A stretch of 64,000 nucleotides of DNA, taken from NCBI RefSeq assembly GCF_954871325.1, contig NC_088777.1, forward strand, positions 6,673,366 through 6,737,365, in the 5' to 3' direction. Shown here one piece after another: positions 1 through 13,500 of this stretch (the stretch's first letter is position 1; the number at the start of each line of letters is the position of its first letter). The notes under the pieces are model-generated. The model made no database searches and had not been told where the DNA came from. It saw only the letters and a program-made list of their open reading frames with translations. The position numbers and the translations under genes are program-made. The DNA is from Gordionus sp. m RMFG-2023. Its lineage: Eukaryota; Nematomorpha; Gordioida; Chordodea; Parachordodidae.

Positions 1-334
1 TAGGTTTTTGAACCATAAGCCCGCCCATCCAATATTTTAATAAAATTTAACCCGCCCGCCCATTAGTCTAAAATTCTTTACCCATCCCCTCGCCCTCCCA
101 TTATATAAAATATTTTACGCGCCCAACCATTATTTATAAAAAATTTTACCCCAAACCCGTTATTATAAAATTTAATTATAGCCATTCTTTCAATTTTTTA
201 AGCATCTAATAAAGATATTTCAGCATTACACCTCTACAAGAAATTTTATAAGAAAATTACTAGGCATAAAAAAATTTTCAATTTAATTTATGGACAATTG
301 ATCAAATAAAATATTATGAAAAAAATATAAAGAA

Positions 335-520
335 TTATAATGCAGAAATAATAATAAATCGACATTTTGTGGATTCAAAACACGTCCTTCTTTGTTCCAA
401 AAACCTTCCAGCAATGCTAAATTTCTCGTTCAGAAGAAGCACTAGTTGCAGGAATTGCGAATATTTTCTTGCTAATCTTGATAGCTTTGGCAAATCTCTT
501 TCCTTGTTTTCCACCAAAGT
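335..520 (-). pseudogene. hAT transposase C-terminal (dimerisation) fragment
   Basis: The minus-strand frame reads LPKLSRLARKY followed, after a damaged stretch, by FSIAGRFLEQRRT. This is the hAT C-terminal pattern LPxLSxLARKxLxxPATSxxSERxFSxAGxxxxxxR. The central PATS-SER part is scrambled and only about 60 codons remain, so this is a dead fragment of the transposase of the surrounding element. Confidence 0.65.
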
Positions 521-616
521 AGTTTTAAATATACAAGAGTTTTTATGATACCAAAAAAGGACATTTTATTTAATATACAAAAAAGTTCAAGACCATTTTT
601 AATTAATATTTAATTA

Positions 617-1665
617 ATAATTTTAAATAAAGAAATATGAACAACAGATATAAATGAAAATATCCTAACATGAGTGTCAGGGATTTGTTATATGGGTGAC
701 ATTTTTTTGGACCTCCATTTTAAAAATAAACAAAGCAACATTTAAAAAAAAAAGATTAAAAGATAGAGAAATGCCGTCATAAGATAATAATTAAACAAAT
801 TCAAAGAAATATGAACAACAAATGAAAATCAGAATATTCTAACATGAGTCAAAGAATTGTTATATGCCCGACATTTTTTTTGGGCCTCCATTTTTAAAAT
901 AAACAAAACAACATTTTTTAAAAATATTAAAAGGAGGAAATTATAAAAAAATTAAACATCAAAAATAGTTGTCTTTTCTAGGAATAAAAAAAAATCATTT
1001 ACTTAATAAATCAAAATATAATTAGGTAGCTTTGGAAGCATGCACACTCTCTTATTAGTTTAAGTATTAGAGAAAAAAGTGATAATAATTTTCTCGTCAT
1101 TGAAAATGAAATCACAATTTTTTTTAAAATACATTTCAGAAAAGAAATATCTTGAAATTCTTTATAAATTTTTGGCTTTCCATCAATTTTAATTATTTAA
1201 TTTAGATGAATCATTAATTTTTCCTTAATATTTACTTTACGTATATATTTATATATTACCTTGAATTTTTATTACAGAAATGATTTTTTTTATTCCTAGA
1301 AAAAAAAAACTATTTTTGAATTTGATTAATCATTTTATAATGTCATTTCTCCATCTTTTAATTTTTTTTTAAAAAAAATGTTGTTATTTTTATTTTAAAA
1401 ATGGAGGCCGAAAAAAAATGTCGGACATATAACAAGTTCCAGCCTCATGTTAGAATATTCTCTCATTTGTTGTTCTTATTTCTTTGAATTTGTTTAATCT
1501 TATAACATCATTTCTCTATCTTTTAATTTTTTTTCTTTAAATGTTGTTTTGTCCATTTTAAAAATGGAGGCCCAAAAAAAAATGTCGGGCATAATAAGTC
1601 CCTGACTCATGTTAGAATATTATCCTTTTCATTTGTTGTTAATATTTCCATTTCCATTTATACTT
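617..1665. repeat. Large imperfect inverted repeat (fold-back) with duplicated units
   Basis: A left arm (about 617-1000) reappears reversed at about 1279-1665 around a loop of roughly 275 bases. Matching landmarks: CCTAACATGAG against CTCATGTTAG; GACATTTTTTTTGGGCCTCC-like blocks against GGAGGCC..AATGTCGG blocks; TTTTCTAGGAATAAAAAAAA against TTTTTTATTCCTAGAAAA. Each arm holds two direct copies of a unit of about 150-180 bases. It lies inside the hAT remnant. It could be a nested fold-back transposon or a rearrangement of the host element. Confidence 0.7.
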
Positions 1666-2195
1666 TAATACAATCAGACAATCATCGAAAATTTTTTGAA
1701 ATCACAATCATCGAAAATTGTTTAAAATCATACTAGCGACACAACTGGAAGTCTGCATTAAACGGTTTGCCCTCCCGCCCAGGTCTGCCTATACTTTGAA
1801 TAGGTGTGGTCGAATTTTTTAAAACATTTTTAACATTGGGCGGCAGGCAGTTTATAAATTTTTTAAAGTAATGGGCGGACCTGAACTGGAGAATTTTTGA
1901 TATTTTTCAGGCGAAATGAGCAGAAAATACTTCAATTTATTAAAAATAATAGTTTTATTTCATAATTTTGCGTATTATATAGTAATTAAATATACATTAA
2001 AATAAATGAATAAAGAGTCAAACCAGCCATTAAAATAATTTTTTAACATTAGGTGGGTTGGTAGGTTAAACAAAATATATAGATAAATGAGCGGGCGGGC
2101 GCGTAAATTTTTTAAAGAAAATTATAAGTGAGAGGGAGGGTGGGTTAATTAAGTTTCAAAACAACGAATGGGCGACCTTTTTGGCTAAAAACCCA

Positions 2196-2567
2196 ATGTA
2201 CAATTAGCATAATTATCTTTATAGAATAAGAATATAATTTAGCATCCTTGATTGATTTAATATTAATTAGATTAAGAATCTTGACTGTAAAATTTAACCA
2301 TGAAAATAAAAATGACGGAATTTGATGGTTGATCTGATTTAAAAAAAACTCTGCTAAATTATTTATAAAATTTAAAAAGTAAATAAAATATGTCTTTTTT
2401 TTCTTGTAATGCTTTGCGTTACGGTTACTCGTTACCTCCAGAAGATGTTTATGGTGTTAAATACATTTTGAGTTTAAAGGGGGTGGGAATGTGAAGGGGA
2501 TGGGGAATTTTTATTAGCTTAAAAGATATTTAGAAGAAACAGCTAAATTTTCAAGAGGGATTTTTCT
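2196..2567. other. AT-rich spacer, no gene seen
   Basis: No reading frame or RNA gene is visible. A short GC-richer stretch near 2408-2445 (GCGTTACGGTTACTCGTTACC) resembles the subterminal GTAACG motif of the hAT-type element at 36131-38428 and may be a scrap of that family. Confidence 0.4.
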
Positions 2568-3397
2568 CAGGGATCCAAACTGAACATGAACCGAACCGTT
2601 AAACCGCTAAAAACCGGTATTTTTTATCGAACCTAAACCTCTAAAAAATATCTAGCCGAACCTGAACCGCTAAAATTTGAACTTGTTGGAGTCTCATAAT
2701 TTTATGTTTATAATATAATGTGTAAGTTATTACTAGTAGTATATTGCAAAAATCTTAATTATATTCAAATTGTTTTAAAAATTATTATCAATCACATTTG
2801 ATTGATAAACGTCAGTCATAATATTTATAAACTTTAGTATATTGCCATTTTACAATATTTTTTAAATATTTTAAGCCTATAAATTATAATGCCTAGAAAA
2901 AAATTAAACTAATAAATTATTTACTTATAGTATTGTAAATGACACATAATCTGATATCATACTGGCAATGCCAGCTACCCAAGTTAGTGTGGAAGGATGT
3001 TTTTCAACAATCAAATTTATATTATCTCCTTATAGATGTAATTTGAGTGAGACAAATTTTGAAAATATATTAATTGTGCAGCTTAATAAAAAAAAATTTA
3101 AGTATTTGTTAATATTAAAATTAATCATTGATATATTTATTTGTTATATTTACAAATTAAATATTATTTTATAATGTGAAATTAATAAAAATGAGGATTT
3201 TTATTTTAATTATGAAATAAAAAATTTTCCTTATACATAATTATAATGTAGGTTTGAATACAAAATTGTTCAAACCGGTTTTTAGAGGTTCGAACCGAAC
3301 TGATATTTTTATTTTTTGCGAACCGAACCTGAACCTTGAACCGTTATTTTTGTCCGAACTTGAACCGAACCGATATTCGTTTCGGTTTGGATCCCTC
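2568..3397. mobile_element. Internally deleted hAT with ACCGAACC subterminal repeats
   Basis: The left end CAGGGATCCAAACTGAA mirrors the right end TTTCGGTTTGGATCCCT, and both ends carry many copies of CCGAACC/GGTTCGG. The element is about 830 bp and keeps only the last part of a transposase (2940-3174). No 8-bp target duplication is evident. The C-terminal protein text resembles that of the 59023-63371 element, so the two families are related. Confidence 0.75.
2940..3174 (+). pseudogene. hAT transposase C-terminal fragment
   Basis: The frame reads MPATQVSVEGCFSTIKFILS then PYRCNL and FENILIVQLNKKK. This is the hAT dimerisation motif (PATSxxSERxFSxxKxIxxxxRxxLxxxxxExxxxxxxN). Only this end of the protein survives, because the middle of the element has been deleted. 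Confidence 0.7.
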
Positions 3398-4189
3398 TAG
3401 CCCTCTCTTCCACTGTTTAAGCCTATGAATATTATAAAAATCATTTTGACAACTAAGATAATCCTTCTAATCTTAATAATATTAGAGATAATTGCCCTTA
3501 AACGGAAGAAGCAATATAATCATATTTAAAAATTACTGGATTCAAAAATTTTTTAAATAAAGAAAATTTTATAATCATATATCTCATTTACTCAGACTTC
3601 ATTTATAAAACCAATCTATCATACGCTTACTATAAACACGAATCTCAGAAACTAAAACACACAAAGTAATATGATTACGTGAATTTGATGGATACCCTAA
3701 AATGATAAAAATGAAATAAAAATATCAAATTCTAAATGTTGGAAAAACACTAATGCAATTCATAAAAATAATTATTGCCTTATCAAATAATAGTCTAATT
3801 ATTTTGCTAATGCCTCATGTCTATTGCAGCCAAGATGTTTAAAAATATTTTACTCAATTTAACCGATTTTCAAAAATGACTGAATCATTATTCTCTAAGC
3901 ATAATTCTCTAAGCCTCGAGAATTCGCTAGGTGGCAAAAAGGTTTAACCTGGATCAAATCTTTAGGCTTATGTAATATTTTTTTTGTAATATTGAGGATT
4001 TTGACAATACTAAGGAATAAATTCAAACATTAAAATGTAGAGTATTCAAATAGATAAATATAACAATATATATTTTATTTACAGACTTTTCATGACAAAA
4101 TTGATAAGTGAGTCATATCTAACCTTATACGACACTGCCATATGATGTTCAATAAAAAATTGCTTTAGCCACATTTAAATCATATAATC
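3398..4189. other. AT-rich intergenic stretch, no gene seen
   Basis: I see no convincing reading frame, repeat end or RNA gene. A GC-richer island near 3915-3965 resembles the middle part of the small CAGTGTTGTTAAA repeats (aagcctcgag...ggtttaacc), so a decayed copy is possible. Confidence 0.35.
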
Positions 4190-4654
4190 AAATCAACAAT
4201 TTATCATCCGAAAAAATTATAATTTTATTATATAAATTTTGAGTGAAGGCCGGAGGTAAAAGAGAGTTAGATCGCTGGGTAAAGAAGGGCATGATAGTCC
4301 AGGTTGAGTAGAGAGAGTGAGTGACGCCTTTGATACCCGTGAAGAAGGCCAATGGGAAGTTGCGGTTGTGTGCGGATTTCTTAGTAATGTTAAATTCAGA
4401 TATTATTGACGATAACCACGCCAAGGAAGTTATTCGCCTTTCGGAGGCTGCCGTTTGGGTTGAGCCTTTCTGCGCCCATATTTTAGCGGACAATGGCTGA
4501 AGTGTTTCAGGGATTAGAGGAAGTATTTGTTATATGGATGATGTGTTGATAACGGGGGTCATGCTGGAGCAGCACAATCGAAGGTTGGAGGAAGTATTTC
4601 AGAGAATCTGAGAGAAAGGATTGCAAGCGAGTAAAGAGAAAAGTATACTGGGAG

Positions 4655-7217
4655 CAGTGTTGTTAAACGCTACTTTTAGAAGTAGCGCGCTATCGCTACC
4701 GCTATTTTATAAAAAAAGTAGCGCGCTATCGCTACCGCTATTTTATAAAAAAAGTAGCGCGCTATCGCTACCGCTATCGTTTTCAAATGAGTAGCGCGCT
4801 ATTAGCTACTTTTTACTCTACTTTGATTTTTTTTTAAATATTTTTTTTACGTAACTTTATTTCCACAAATAAAATATTGATATAAAAACATGACTATAAT
4901 TTGTTACATATATATATATAATTTATTTATTATTGCACTTTAATTATAATAACATTTCGGTATTGTCATCCCCAAGTCTAGAGCGACTTTTAAAAGTATA
5001 AGCTTTGCCATACTAAATAATCGTTCAGCACTAGCACTTGAGGGCAACGCAGTATTAAATTTAATAAACAAACTTTTTATATGAAAAAAATCATCAAAAA
5101 TATTTAAATTAGTATTTTTAGATTTAAAAAAAGCATCTAGAGGTTAATTAAAAATACTTCAGTATATTCTTTAATAAAAGTGCTCCTCCACATTAAAATA
5201 CTGTATTCCCATTTGATCCAATATATAATTCATTTCCATTTTTTTCTCATCTATAAACAATGCTAAAAGTTTCATAGCATTGTAAACACTATTCCATCTT
5301 GTAGTGTTTGGTGTCAATAAATAACGTCCTAATTTTTTTTTGAAAATATCAGACGTCTTTGATGACTTATTTTGTTTATTCCAAAGAGCTTGGCATTTAG
5401 AAAATGTAGATCTTGATACTCTTTTAAAATCCTCATTTAATAATGCTTCTTCATCATCCACTGTCGCAACTAAATTTAGGTTGTGGCAGGAACAACGATG
5501 ATGGCTAGGTAACATAGAAGACTTTATTGAAGATCCTAAATATTATAAATTTTATTTTATATTGGTGAAAAATTAAATATAAAATAATTTAAAACCAAGG
5601 ATGTCATGAACATCAATTATCTCAAACTCCATTTCATCATCCTCTTCTTGTTTTCCATCTTCAATATTTTTGTCAGGAATATTACTAGTATTGTTATTAT
5701 TATTATCTTCCCCAAATATTCTATATTATTTATATCATATTATAAAAAAATTATAATAAATTTAAAACCTGAAGGCCTTCAGGAAATTAGACCCATTATC
5801 CGTAATCATCTTACAAACCTTGTTTTGAATTTTGTAAGACCTATGGATTTCTGCAATAATATTGACTAGAATGTCATAAGTCTGACAGCCAATTATTCTC
5901 TTTAGAGCTAACGCTACAGATTTTCGTTTAAGATTTTTAGGATCAATCCAATGTGCAGTTACTCCTAAATAAGCTCTAAAAATATGACATATTATAAATC
6001 AGAAAATAAACATTTTTACCTTCTATTGTGAGTCCAGCAATCTGCCGTTGTACAGACGTAGGAGACATCTGATAGATTTAATATCAAAGATTCTTTCATT
6101 TCCTTAAAGCTCTCCAAAATTCTTGCCATCAATGTCTGCCGGCAAAATATCTTGGTCCGTGGAGAAAAAGTGTTTATCATCTTTATAAAAGAATCATTTT
6201 CCACCAAGGATAATGGTTGAACTGTATCTATTATAAAGTTCATAATGACTTTGTCAGCCAATTTTTGGGATACACCAAATGTTGATGAATCCAAATTGGT
6301 TAATTTTGTTTGTATTAAATTTGATTTGGAAGTGGGTTTATCTTCTTCCATTACTCCAAAACTTTTGAGATATTTTTCAATCTCTTTATAATTTGAAGTG
6401 TGCACAGTCTAAAATTATAAAATACTTAGAATAAAAATTATGTAGGAGATAAGTACATAAAAATGATTGAAATACCTATTTTAAAATGTTTTAAATAATT
6501 TAGATAAAATTTATGAATATATACAAAAAATGATTGGTTTTTGATTTTAATTTATTTTAAAAACTAAAGATTAGCCTACACATTGATATTAAATTTGTTT
6601 AATATATTACCTTTAGATGTTTTTTCAAATTAAAGCTGCTCGTATGATTTGAAGAGATAATTTTGCGGCACATCTTGCACCGAAACCGATATCCAGTATT
6701 AATTTTTTCTTCAAGGTTAAAGTATTTCTTGAATTTTGGGAAAGAATCATCTATATTGCTCATTTTCCAAAGAAATTTCAATATCTTCTCAACAATCTCA
6801 TCACACATAATAAGATTTATAATGCTTAATATAAAATGTAAAATGAAATATAAAAATAAGATAAAAGCAAGGACGTATCAATAACGGAATTTCAAAAATA
6901 TATAATTTAATGAATGCGCGAAATATAAATTAAATACAGATTGCTATTTAACAACTGTTTATATCTAATATATAACAATAATGTATATTTTTAAATATAA
7001 ATATAAATTTCAAAATTAAATTAAATAAAAGGATTATAATTTTAGATTTTATAAAAAATATATTTTAATAATTTTTAGATGTATTTATTATGTAAAATTA
7101 AAAGTAGCGAAGTAGCGCGCTACTTCGCTACTTTCTAAATTAGTAGCGAGCTACCGCTATCGCTATTTTTTTAAAAAAGTAGCGCGCTACTTGTAGCGCG
7201 CTATTTTAACAACACTG
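4655..7217 (-). mobile_element. hAT transposon with CAGTGTTGTTAAA ends, inserted in the gypsy fossil
   Basis: The ends are CAGTGTTGTTAAACGCTAC on the left and the reverse complement of CAGTGTTGTTAAAATAGC on the right. They are flanked by a perfect 8-bp target duplication, ACTGGGAG, at 4647-4654 and 7218-7225. Just inside both ends are tandem copies of a unit built on GTAGCGCGCTAtcgctaccgc (about three copies on the left). The element is 2563 bp and carries a transposase gene on the minus strand. The gypsy coding text resumes directly after the right target duplication, which fixes the boundaries. Confidence 0.9.
4960..6810 (-). pseudogene. hAT transposase (BED finger type), discontinuous
   Basis: Four blocks read in order on the minus strand. 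At 6808-6605 a BED-type zinc finger (CKMC then LKKHLK). At 6405-6016 a block ending TTADCWTHNRR, typical of the first catalytic region of hAT transposases. At 5515-5171 CHNLNLVA and TTRWNSVYNAM. At about 5110-4960 the dimerisation motif ALPSSASAERLFS. Gaps between blocks may be short introns (40-42 nt introns occur in other transposons here), but at least part of the conserved middle is missing or damaged. The protein would cut and paste this element. Its end sequences are shared by many short elements in the window, so this family could have mobilised them. Confidence 0.7.
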
Positions 7218-10200
7218 ACTGGGAGATGGAGGTTGTGTATTTAGGGCATAGGATATATGGAGTGGAAGTGCGGCCACTGCATAAAAATATGGTTGGAATT
7301 GAAAATATGATGAAGCCTAGGTGTAAAGCGGAGGAATAGTCCTTTTTAGGGATGATAAATTAATATTATCGATTTGTTGAGAATTTTGCCTAAATGGCAT
7401 CGCCGTTGTATAAGTTATAAAAAACGGGAATAAGATTTGAGTGAGGAGAGTAAGATGCCGCGTTTGAGTGTTTGAAGTAGAAAATTGGGGAGGAACCAAT
7501 TTTGGTATGTTTCAACAACGAGTTGGAGGTAGATTTGGTGGTAGATGGAGTGGAGGGACGTTGTAACATGAGATAGATGGAATAAGGAGACCGATATTGT
7601 TTTACTCCAGAGTTTTTTGGGATGCGGAAATGAGGTATTCAGTAATCGAACAGGAGGTCTTGTCGGTGATTTTTGGGGTCACCAAATGCAGAGAGTTTTT
7701 GATTTGGCGGGGTTTGTGGTGTATACGGATCACAAGCCTTTGATACATTTGTTTAAAAAAGATAACAAAGAGTTGATGATGTCTCCGTGGTTGAAGAGGT
7801 GGTTATTATTGGTAGGAAGTTTTGATGTGACTTTGAAATATCGAAAGGGACGATAGAACTATTTGCCCGACATTATGTCGGGATGTGTGGCAGGTGAAGA
7901 GGTTGAGAACAAAAGTGGGATAGTGAAGGAAAAGATGGAAATGGCTATGGTGAGGGTGATGTCAAGAATTTTAAAAGATGTCCCGGTGTGCTGGGAAGAA
8001 ATTCGTTCAGCAACGAGCCAGAGATTTGTTTCGGGTAAAGGAGTGTATAATGGAGCGCAGGCCGTGGCGAAATGGGGATAAAGGATACAAGAGTGTGAAA
8101 AAGGAATTAACAGTATTGGTTGATTGTGTAATACAGGGAAATAGAGCGGTGGTACCTAATAGGCTGAGAGAAGCTGTAATGGTAATGTTGCATGCTGAGC
8201 ATCAGGGAGAACTGATGAGACAATGGGGTCGTGAATATGTGTGGCATCCGGGAATGAATGAAGGAGACTGGCTAGGCAGTGTGTAGTGTGTAATATCTGG
8301 ACCAGTCCAGAAAAGGATAAAAAAATGTTTATGGCCGAAAGTACACGTAGACCTCATTGAGTTTGATAGGAAAGAGTATTACCTTGTGGGAGTTGCATAC
8401 TCCAAGTGGGTGGAGTTTGAGATTGTGGGTAGAATTATAATAAAAATTGCTAGAAAATTGAAAAATTTATGGGCGAAGTTTGGAGTGGCCAAGGTAATCG
8501 TGTGCTATAGAGGCTCAGCCTTTAGTAGTGAAGGGTTCGGGAAATTTTGTGTGGAGAGTGGGGCGAAATATGTACAGGTGCAACCTTATCATCCGAGCTC
8601 GAATAAGCAGGGTGAGAGAATATTGGGAGTGATAAAAAGTTAGTTAAGGAAGCCAAATTTAGAGGAGGTGAGATATGGGTATCGGTGGCTAATTATAATA
8701 ATAGCTAGAAAGGGGCGGAGTTGTTGACGTCAGAAAGGTTTTTGGGGCTGAGAACGCGGATTGGTTTGGATGTGTTGAGGCCAGCAAATGAGAAGGAAGG
8801 GAAAAATATAACAGGAAAATAGTGGAAAGTTTAAGGTAGGTTACACATTGTGGGCCAGGTTGTATGGAAGTGGAAAGAAATGGGAATCAGGTAGGTGATC
8901 GAAAAAATAGGTGGAATGCTGTGCCGTATAAGGTTCCCGGATGGGAGAATGGGGTTCAGGCATGTTGACCAGCTGAGAAGGGGAATTAAACCAATGTGAG
9001 GGTAGTGGATGAGCCGGAGATTGTTTTATTTTTCAAGGTCATTGAAAAATCACGGGTTTCTCTTCTCTATCTTTTCATATTTATTAATTTTTATATGAAT
9101 AATATTTCTTCTTAAATTAAATTTTATATTTTCCAATATATATTTTCTCAACCAGATGAGTTAATTAATTAATAAAACTATGATGTCTAAAAATGTATTT
9201 TATATTGATTATCTTACCCTAATTATCGAATTCAATTATTATGTAAATATATATTTTCCGGTCGAAATATGTATCTTATTTCACAAAATGTTATATCGTT
9301 TATATTTTATTGAAGGATTTATTTTTGTAGAGACGTAACGAAATCTATGACCCGAGTAATGGAAGAAAATAAAATTGTATATTCAAAAACATGCATCGAA
9401 ATAATGTAGTAAGGGAAGGTGAGTAGAATTTTATTATACATCATGAAAACATGAGGTAGGAGTTTTTTTTCTTCATATTTTTTATATGTAAATTTTGATT
9501 AAAAGGAAAAAGGAATAATGAGATATATAAAATGATGTTAGGTAAGCTTAATTGATATATTTATATTATATTATATAAAGCATTAAGTTGATATATATGT
9601 ATATATTATATAACATTAAGGATCGTTTACCTTTTTTTTGTTAAAGTTGAATAGGAATAAAGGCACAATAAGAGAATTATTGGATCAGATTTTTTTTATT
9701 TTGTAATTGAGAAAGAAAATGTGATTTATCATAGAGGAGTGTTGAGATTTGAAAGGGAATAGTTGTTTTATAATTAAGTTTTAGTAAACTAAAAATGTTG
9801 TATATGAAAAGTATTATTATTGGTAATAAGTTTTTAAGAAAATAAATGTTTCTTTTATTAATTTTTATGTGGGTGCCCTTGATTATTTATTATAAGTTTG
9901 TTTAAAAAAAAATGATGTGTATATATTTACATTGTAATATAATACCTAAATTTCTTAATATAATGATAGGATTTTTAAGATAAGATCCATATTTTTTTGA
10001 TTTACCCCGTTGACTTATAGAAGACGAAAGCAGAAAAAGGATTATGTAAATATTGCGGAGCAAAAGAATATCAAGTGGTGCGCTGAAAACAACTAATAAG
10101 GTGAGAGTATGCCCAGGAGTAATTTATCAGTCAACAGCAGGGGCAGCAGTTCGGTCGTTTGTAAGGGGGGAGATGTCATAATTGGTGTTTTTTTATTATT

Positions 10201-10510
10201 ATATTGGTATAAATTTTGTATGTACATTCATTATATTTATTTATTTTTTATCACGCGTATTAATCTGGTTTGTTAACATAGGGGCTCGGGATTATAAGAC
10301 TCATAAGTCATGTTATTTGTATTTTTGTAAGTAATTATAAATTATTTATCAAATTATAAGCTATAAAAAGGCCGTTTTTCGGCAGAATATGTTACTTTTT
10401 ACTTTTTTTAAATATATTTTGAATTTAATGAAGTTAATAAAATTATTTTTGTCTCGGATTTACTCTCAACGGTATAACTGCAATAGAATACATTCTATAG
10501 AGCCAGCCAT

Positions 10511-13500
10511 TATTTAAAAAACAATTTATTCAAAATATTATGATACCGCCCACATATATATTTCAATCTCAAACTAGGATCAACGAATACCATTACTTTT
10601 ATATTTTAGATTATAATGTACCTTAAGAATATATTGTCGATGTAAAAGCAATTTCTTTTAGTTTATTATTTGTAAGTTAGCCCTTAATTTCTTTTATTAC
10701 CACTTAATTTTACCCGCTCATTCTCCTATTCTTTCATAATTATTTAATTTTTTTATATCCCATCTTAAATTTAAATTTTCAATTAAATTATAATCTTTTA
10801 TCATTGGGATATATTAGATTTAACCTTCCCAAAAATTATGCCTTCAACCTCAATATGACAGAAGAATCAACATCTCTTGCTTACTAATGAAGGTTTAAAA
10901 GGTTATCTGTGGACTGTGATTAGAATTACTATTTTCCTGAGAGGGGGGTGTATAAGCCTTGAGCATAATTTAAAAAGCGGTCCTTAAATTTATAATAATC
11001 AAAACCAAATATAGGTATTGTAAAGTTTTAGGCACAACCTAAATTTCCTCCTCCATTTATTACAATAAGAAGAATGGTAAATCCAATGGAACAACAATCC
11101 TTTAAATCGAGGCCTATGATAACCAAAGAACTGACACTATGTAGAGAAACCAATATAGTAGCCATAGGTTAAGAGTTGTGATTTAGAGTGGAGTGAGTAT
11201 AACGGGAAGAGCGCGTCATTGATGGACGCATTGCAAAGAAAGCTCATTCATTAAAGCAAGATAAAGATGGAAAGATAATAAATGGCAAAACAAATTAACA
11301 GGGGCTTCTTTAGCTATCTGCTTTGAGTGTTAAAGTGTTGAAAAATATTAGGGCTTATTATAAATAAATAATATTTTCTGTTGTATTAAAATAATTTTAT
11401 TATTGTAATTTCCTCTCTTTCGTCTCAAGCAAAAACATATTAAAATAATTAATCTATTTTTATTGTATAAATTATTATATTATTAATTGATACTACAAAT
11501 CAAAATAAATCATTCCCTAACCATAATGAGTTGGTTATTTAAATTCAATTTACATCCATTTTGTGTTGATTTTTGAGTATACATTACTAATTTTCCAATT
11601 AATTTAATTTCCATTTTTGAATCAGTTTCCTTATAGGATAAAATTACAAAATCAAACAACTTGGTAAAAATTATAATTCTAAGATTTTTAATATAAAAAT
11701 CTGAAAATAAAAAAATCTTTTAGAATGAGGCTATTTATTAATATTTTATTGTTATAAAGATAGAGCACTTGAGCAGGATTCTCAATTTGTATTAAATATA
11801 ATCTCTAAATACATGTATAATAATTAATTGTAGTAGAAGATAAAAAATTAATGAAGATCAATCTGGCCGAAGACCTACTACCAAATAAGGGTATTGGGGG
11901 AGGGGGGGGGGGCTCACCACTCATAAGAAATACATAAATAGAGTTTAAAAAAATTATGAAAACATTTAAAATAAACGCCACTGCAAATGGAATAAGTTTT
12001 TTTTTCAAGAAAAGAATGATGGCAAAGTTGCATTGGTTATGTTTGTAGATTACTGAGTAATATCTTTAGTAGAAAATTATTTAATATTTTCTACATATGC
12101 TCTCCAAGGAGTAACGACTAAGAGAAAAATACAATATAGAATATTCTATTGGAGGAGACATCAGGACTACCTAGTGAAGAAGGGAATATTCTAGCTGGGA
12201 ATCTGAACTAACACTTGGGAAGGAATAGTGATGAGTATGAAGGCATTTATAGGAAATTTAGATTCGATATAGGAAATCCTGAAGGAGAGAGAATTCAAAA
12301 TTTTGGTGATAATAAATGTTATAATCGTGACTTTTGCTAACGTGGATAATGTGATGATATATCTTTTCACATTCGCATAATATTTTGTTTTAGATTTAGT
12401 TTATTATTTAGTCATCGGCTAGATTCATTGTGAGTCGTTCTTTCGTGTGTATTAGATTTTTATTTTTATGTATATTTTATTTTTATTTTTTTGTTTATAC
12501 TTAGATTTACATCGTTTGTGATTTTGTTGATATTATCAGGTATAAAAGGCCAAATATTTGTAATAATTCATTAAAGCTGAGATTTAAAAATGAAATATAT
12601 AACAGAGTTTTTATTAGAACAGTAATATTATAGACCCAGAAAATAAACTTGTTTTGGCAAACCTTTAAAATAAGTTTAAAAGGTTTTATTGGCCTAAAAA
12701 AAATTTGACACTCAATTTTTTTTATAATATTTCTCTTAATACTCATGTCAAAATATTATAATATTAACATTTTAAACGGGTTGATCTAACAGGAATTAAG
12801 AAATCATTTCTCGATATTAATATTTAAAATAACTGATTACCTTACAATAAATTAGACTATAAAATGGAGAGCCACTTTGATCAAATTCAATTAGAATGAA
12901 AATAATATTTAGAATATCATTAAATATCTGCATGTAGTATTTAATTAATAGAATTAAAAGCAATAATTCTTAGAATTTTAAAAGCCTTAGGAAAGGGAGA
13001 AATAAATATGATCTAAATAATTAATGCTTTCTATTATTATTAACATTGGCTATCATATAAATAAATAATAGCAATCTTTTAATCTAAATAGTATTCAATT
13101 AAAATAGGGCCCTTAATTTTTTTGAAGCGAGAAATAAATATTATAGGCAGTTATATTAATCACAATAATTTTAAGCCCAATACGTATTTTTAAAAATAAA
13201 TGGAAATGGTTGTAAGAAATAAGGTAGATAAAGCAGAATAAAGAAAGAGAGGGGCTTTATGAAAAAATTTATAGGTAATGTGTGTGGGAGCACAAATAAT
13301 AGTCTGAGTGAAGGATGGAGATTGCCAATGCGTTGAAGTAAATAAAATTTCACAAAAGATACGTTCTGACCCCAGTTTCCATTTTTACAAGCAATTGGTA
13401 GGAGCTAGAGAGATGTGAGTTAGCTTTCCATGGGAACTCTTATATACTTTTGAATTTATATTTATGGAAAAATTAAAAGAAATGAGGAATAAAATCATTG

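Larger units (their letters stand above)
1..2195. mobile_element. hAT-type DNA transposon remnant with C-rich subterminal repeats
   Basis: The two ends are inverted copies: the left begins TAGGTTTTTGAACCATAAGC and the right, read in reverse, begins TGGGTTTTTAGCC; both run into repeats of CCCGCCC. The left end lies at the window edge, so a target duplication cannot be checked. Inside are a piece of hAT dimerisation domain (minus strand, 335-520) and a large fold-back (617-1665). The rest is AT-rich with no other coding trace. The hAT assignment rests on that protein piece. Confidence 0.7.
4190..10510 (+). mobile_element. Ty3/gypsy LTR retrotransposon fossil, split by a hAT
   Basis: Parts in order on the plus strand: a reverse-transcriptase region with a YMDDV-type motif near 4530-4560 (continuing after the inserted hAT at about 7226), RNase H-like text near 7590-7860, an integrase zinc-finger and core region near 7980-8650, and a GPY/F-like tail near 8930-9000. 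A GGGGAGATG purine tract near 10168 precedes a TGTCATAATT start, which could open the 3' LTR (about 10174-10510). No 5' LTR or gag region was found, so the left part looks lost. The copy is broken in many places (well over five) and old. The hAT at 4655-7217 landed in it later. Confidence 0.75.

Noticed and set aside
12001-12130. Reverse-transcriptase-like phrase (KKNDGKVALVMFVDY)
   Set aside because: Too short, and the surrounding text does not continue in a pol-like way; not called as an element.
12507-12746. A 79-codon hydrophobic minus-strand frame
   Set aside because: Its composition is what AT-rich DNA gives by chance (Phe, Leu, Ile, Lys, Asn); no motif and no splice context.
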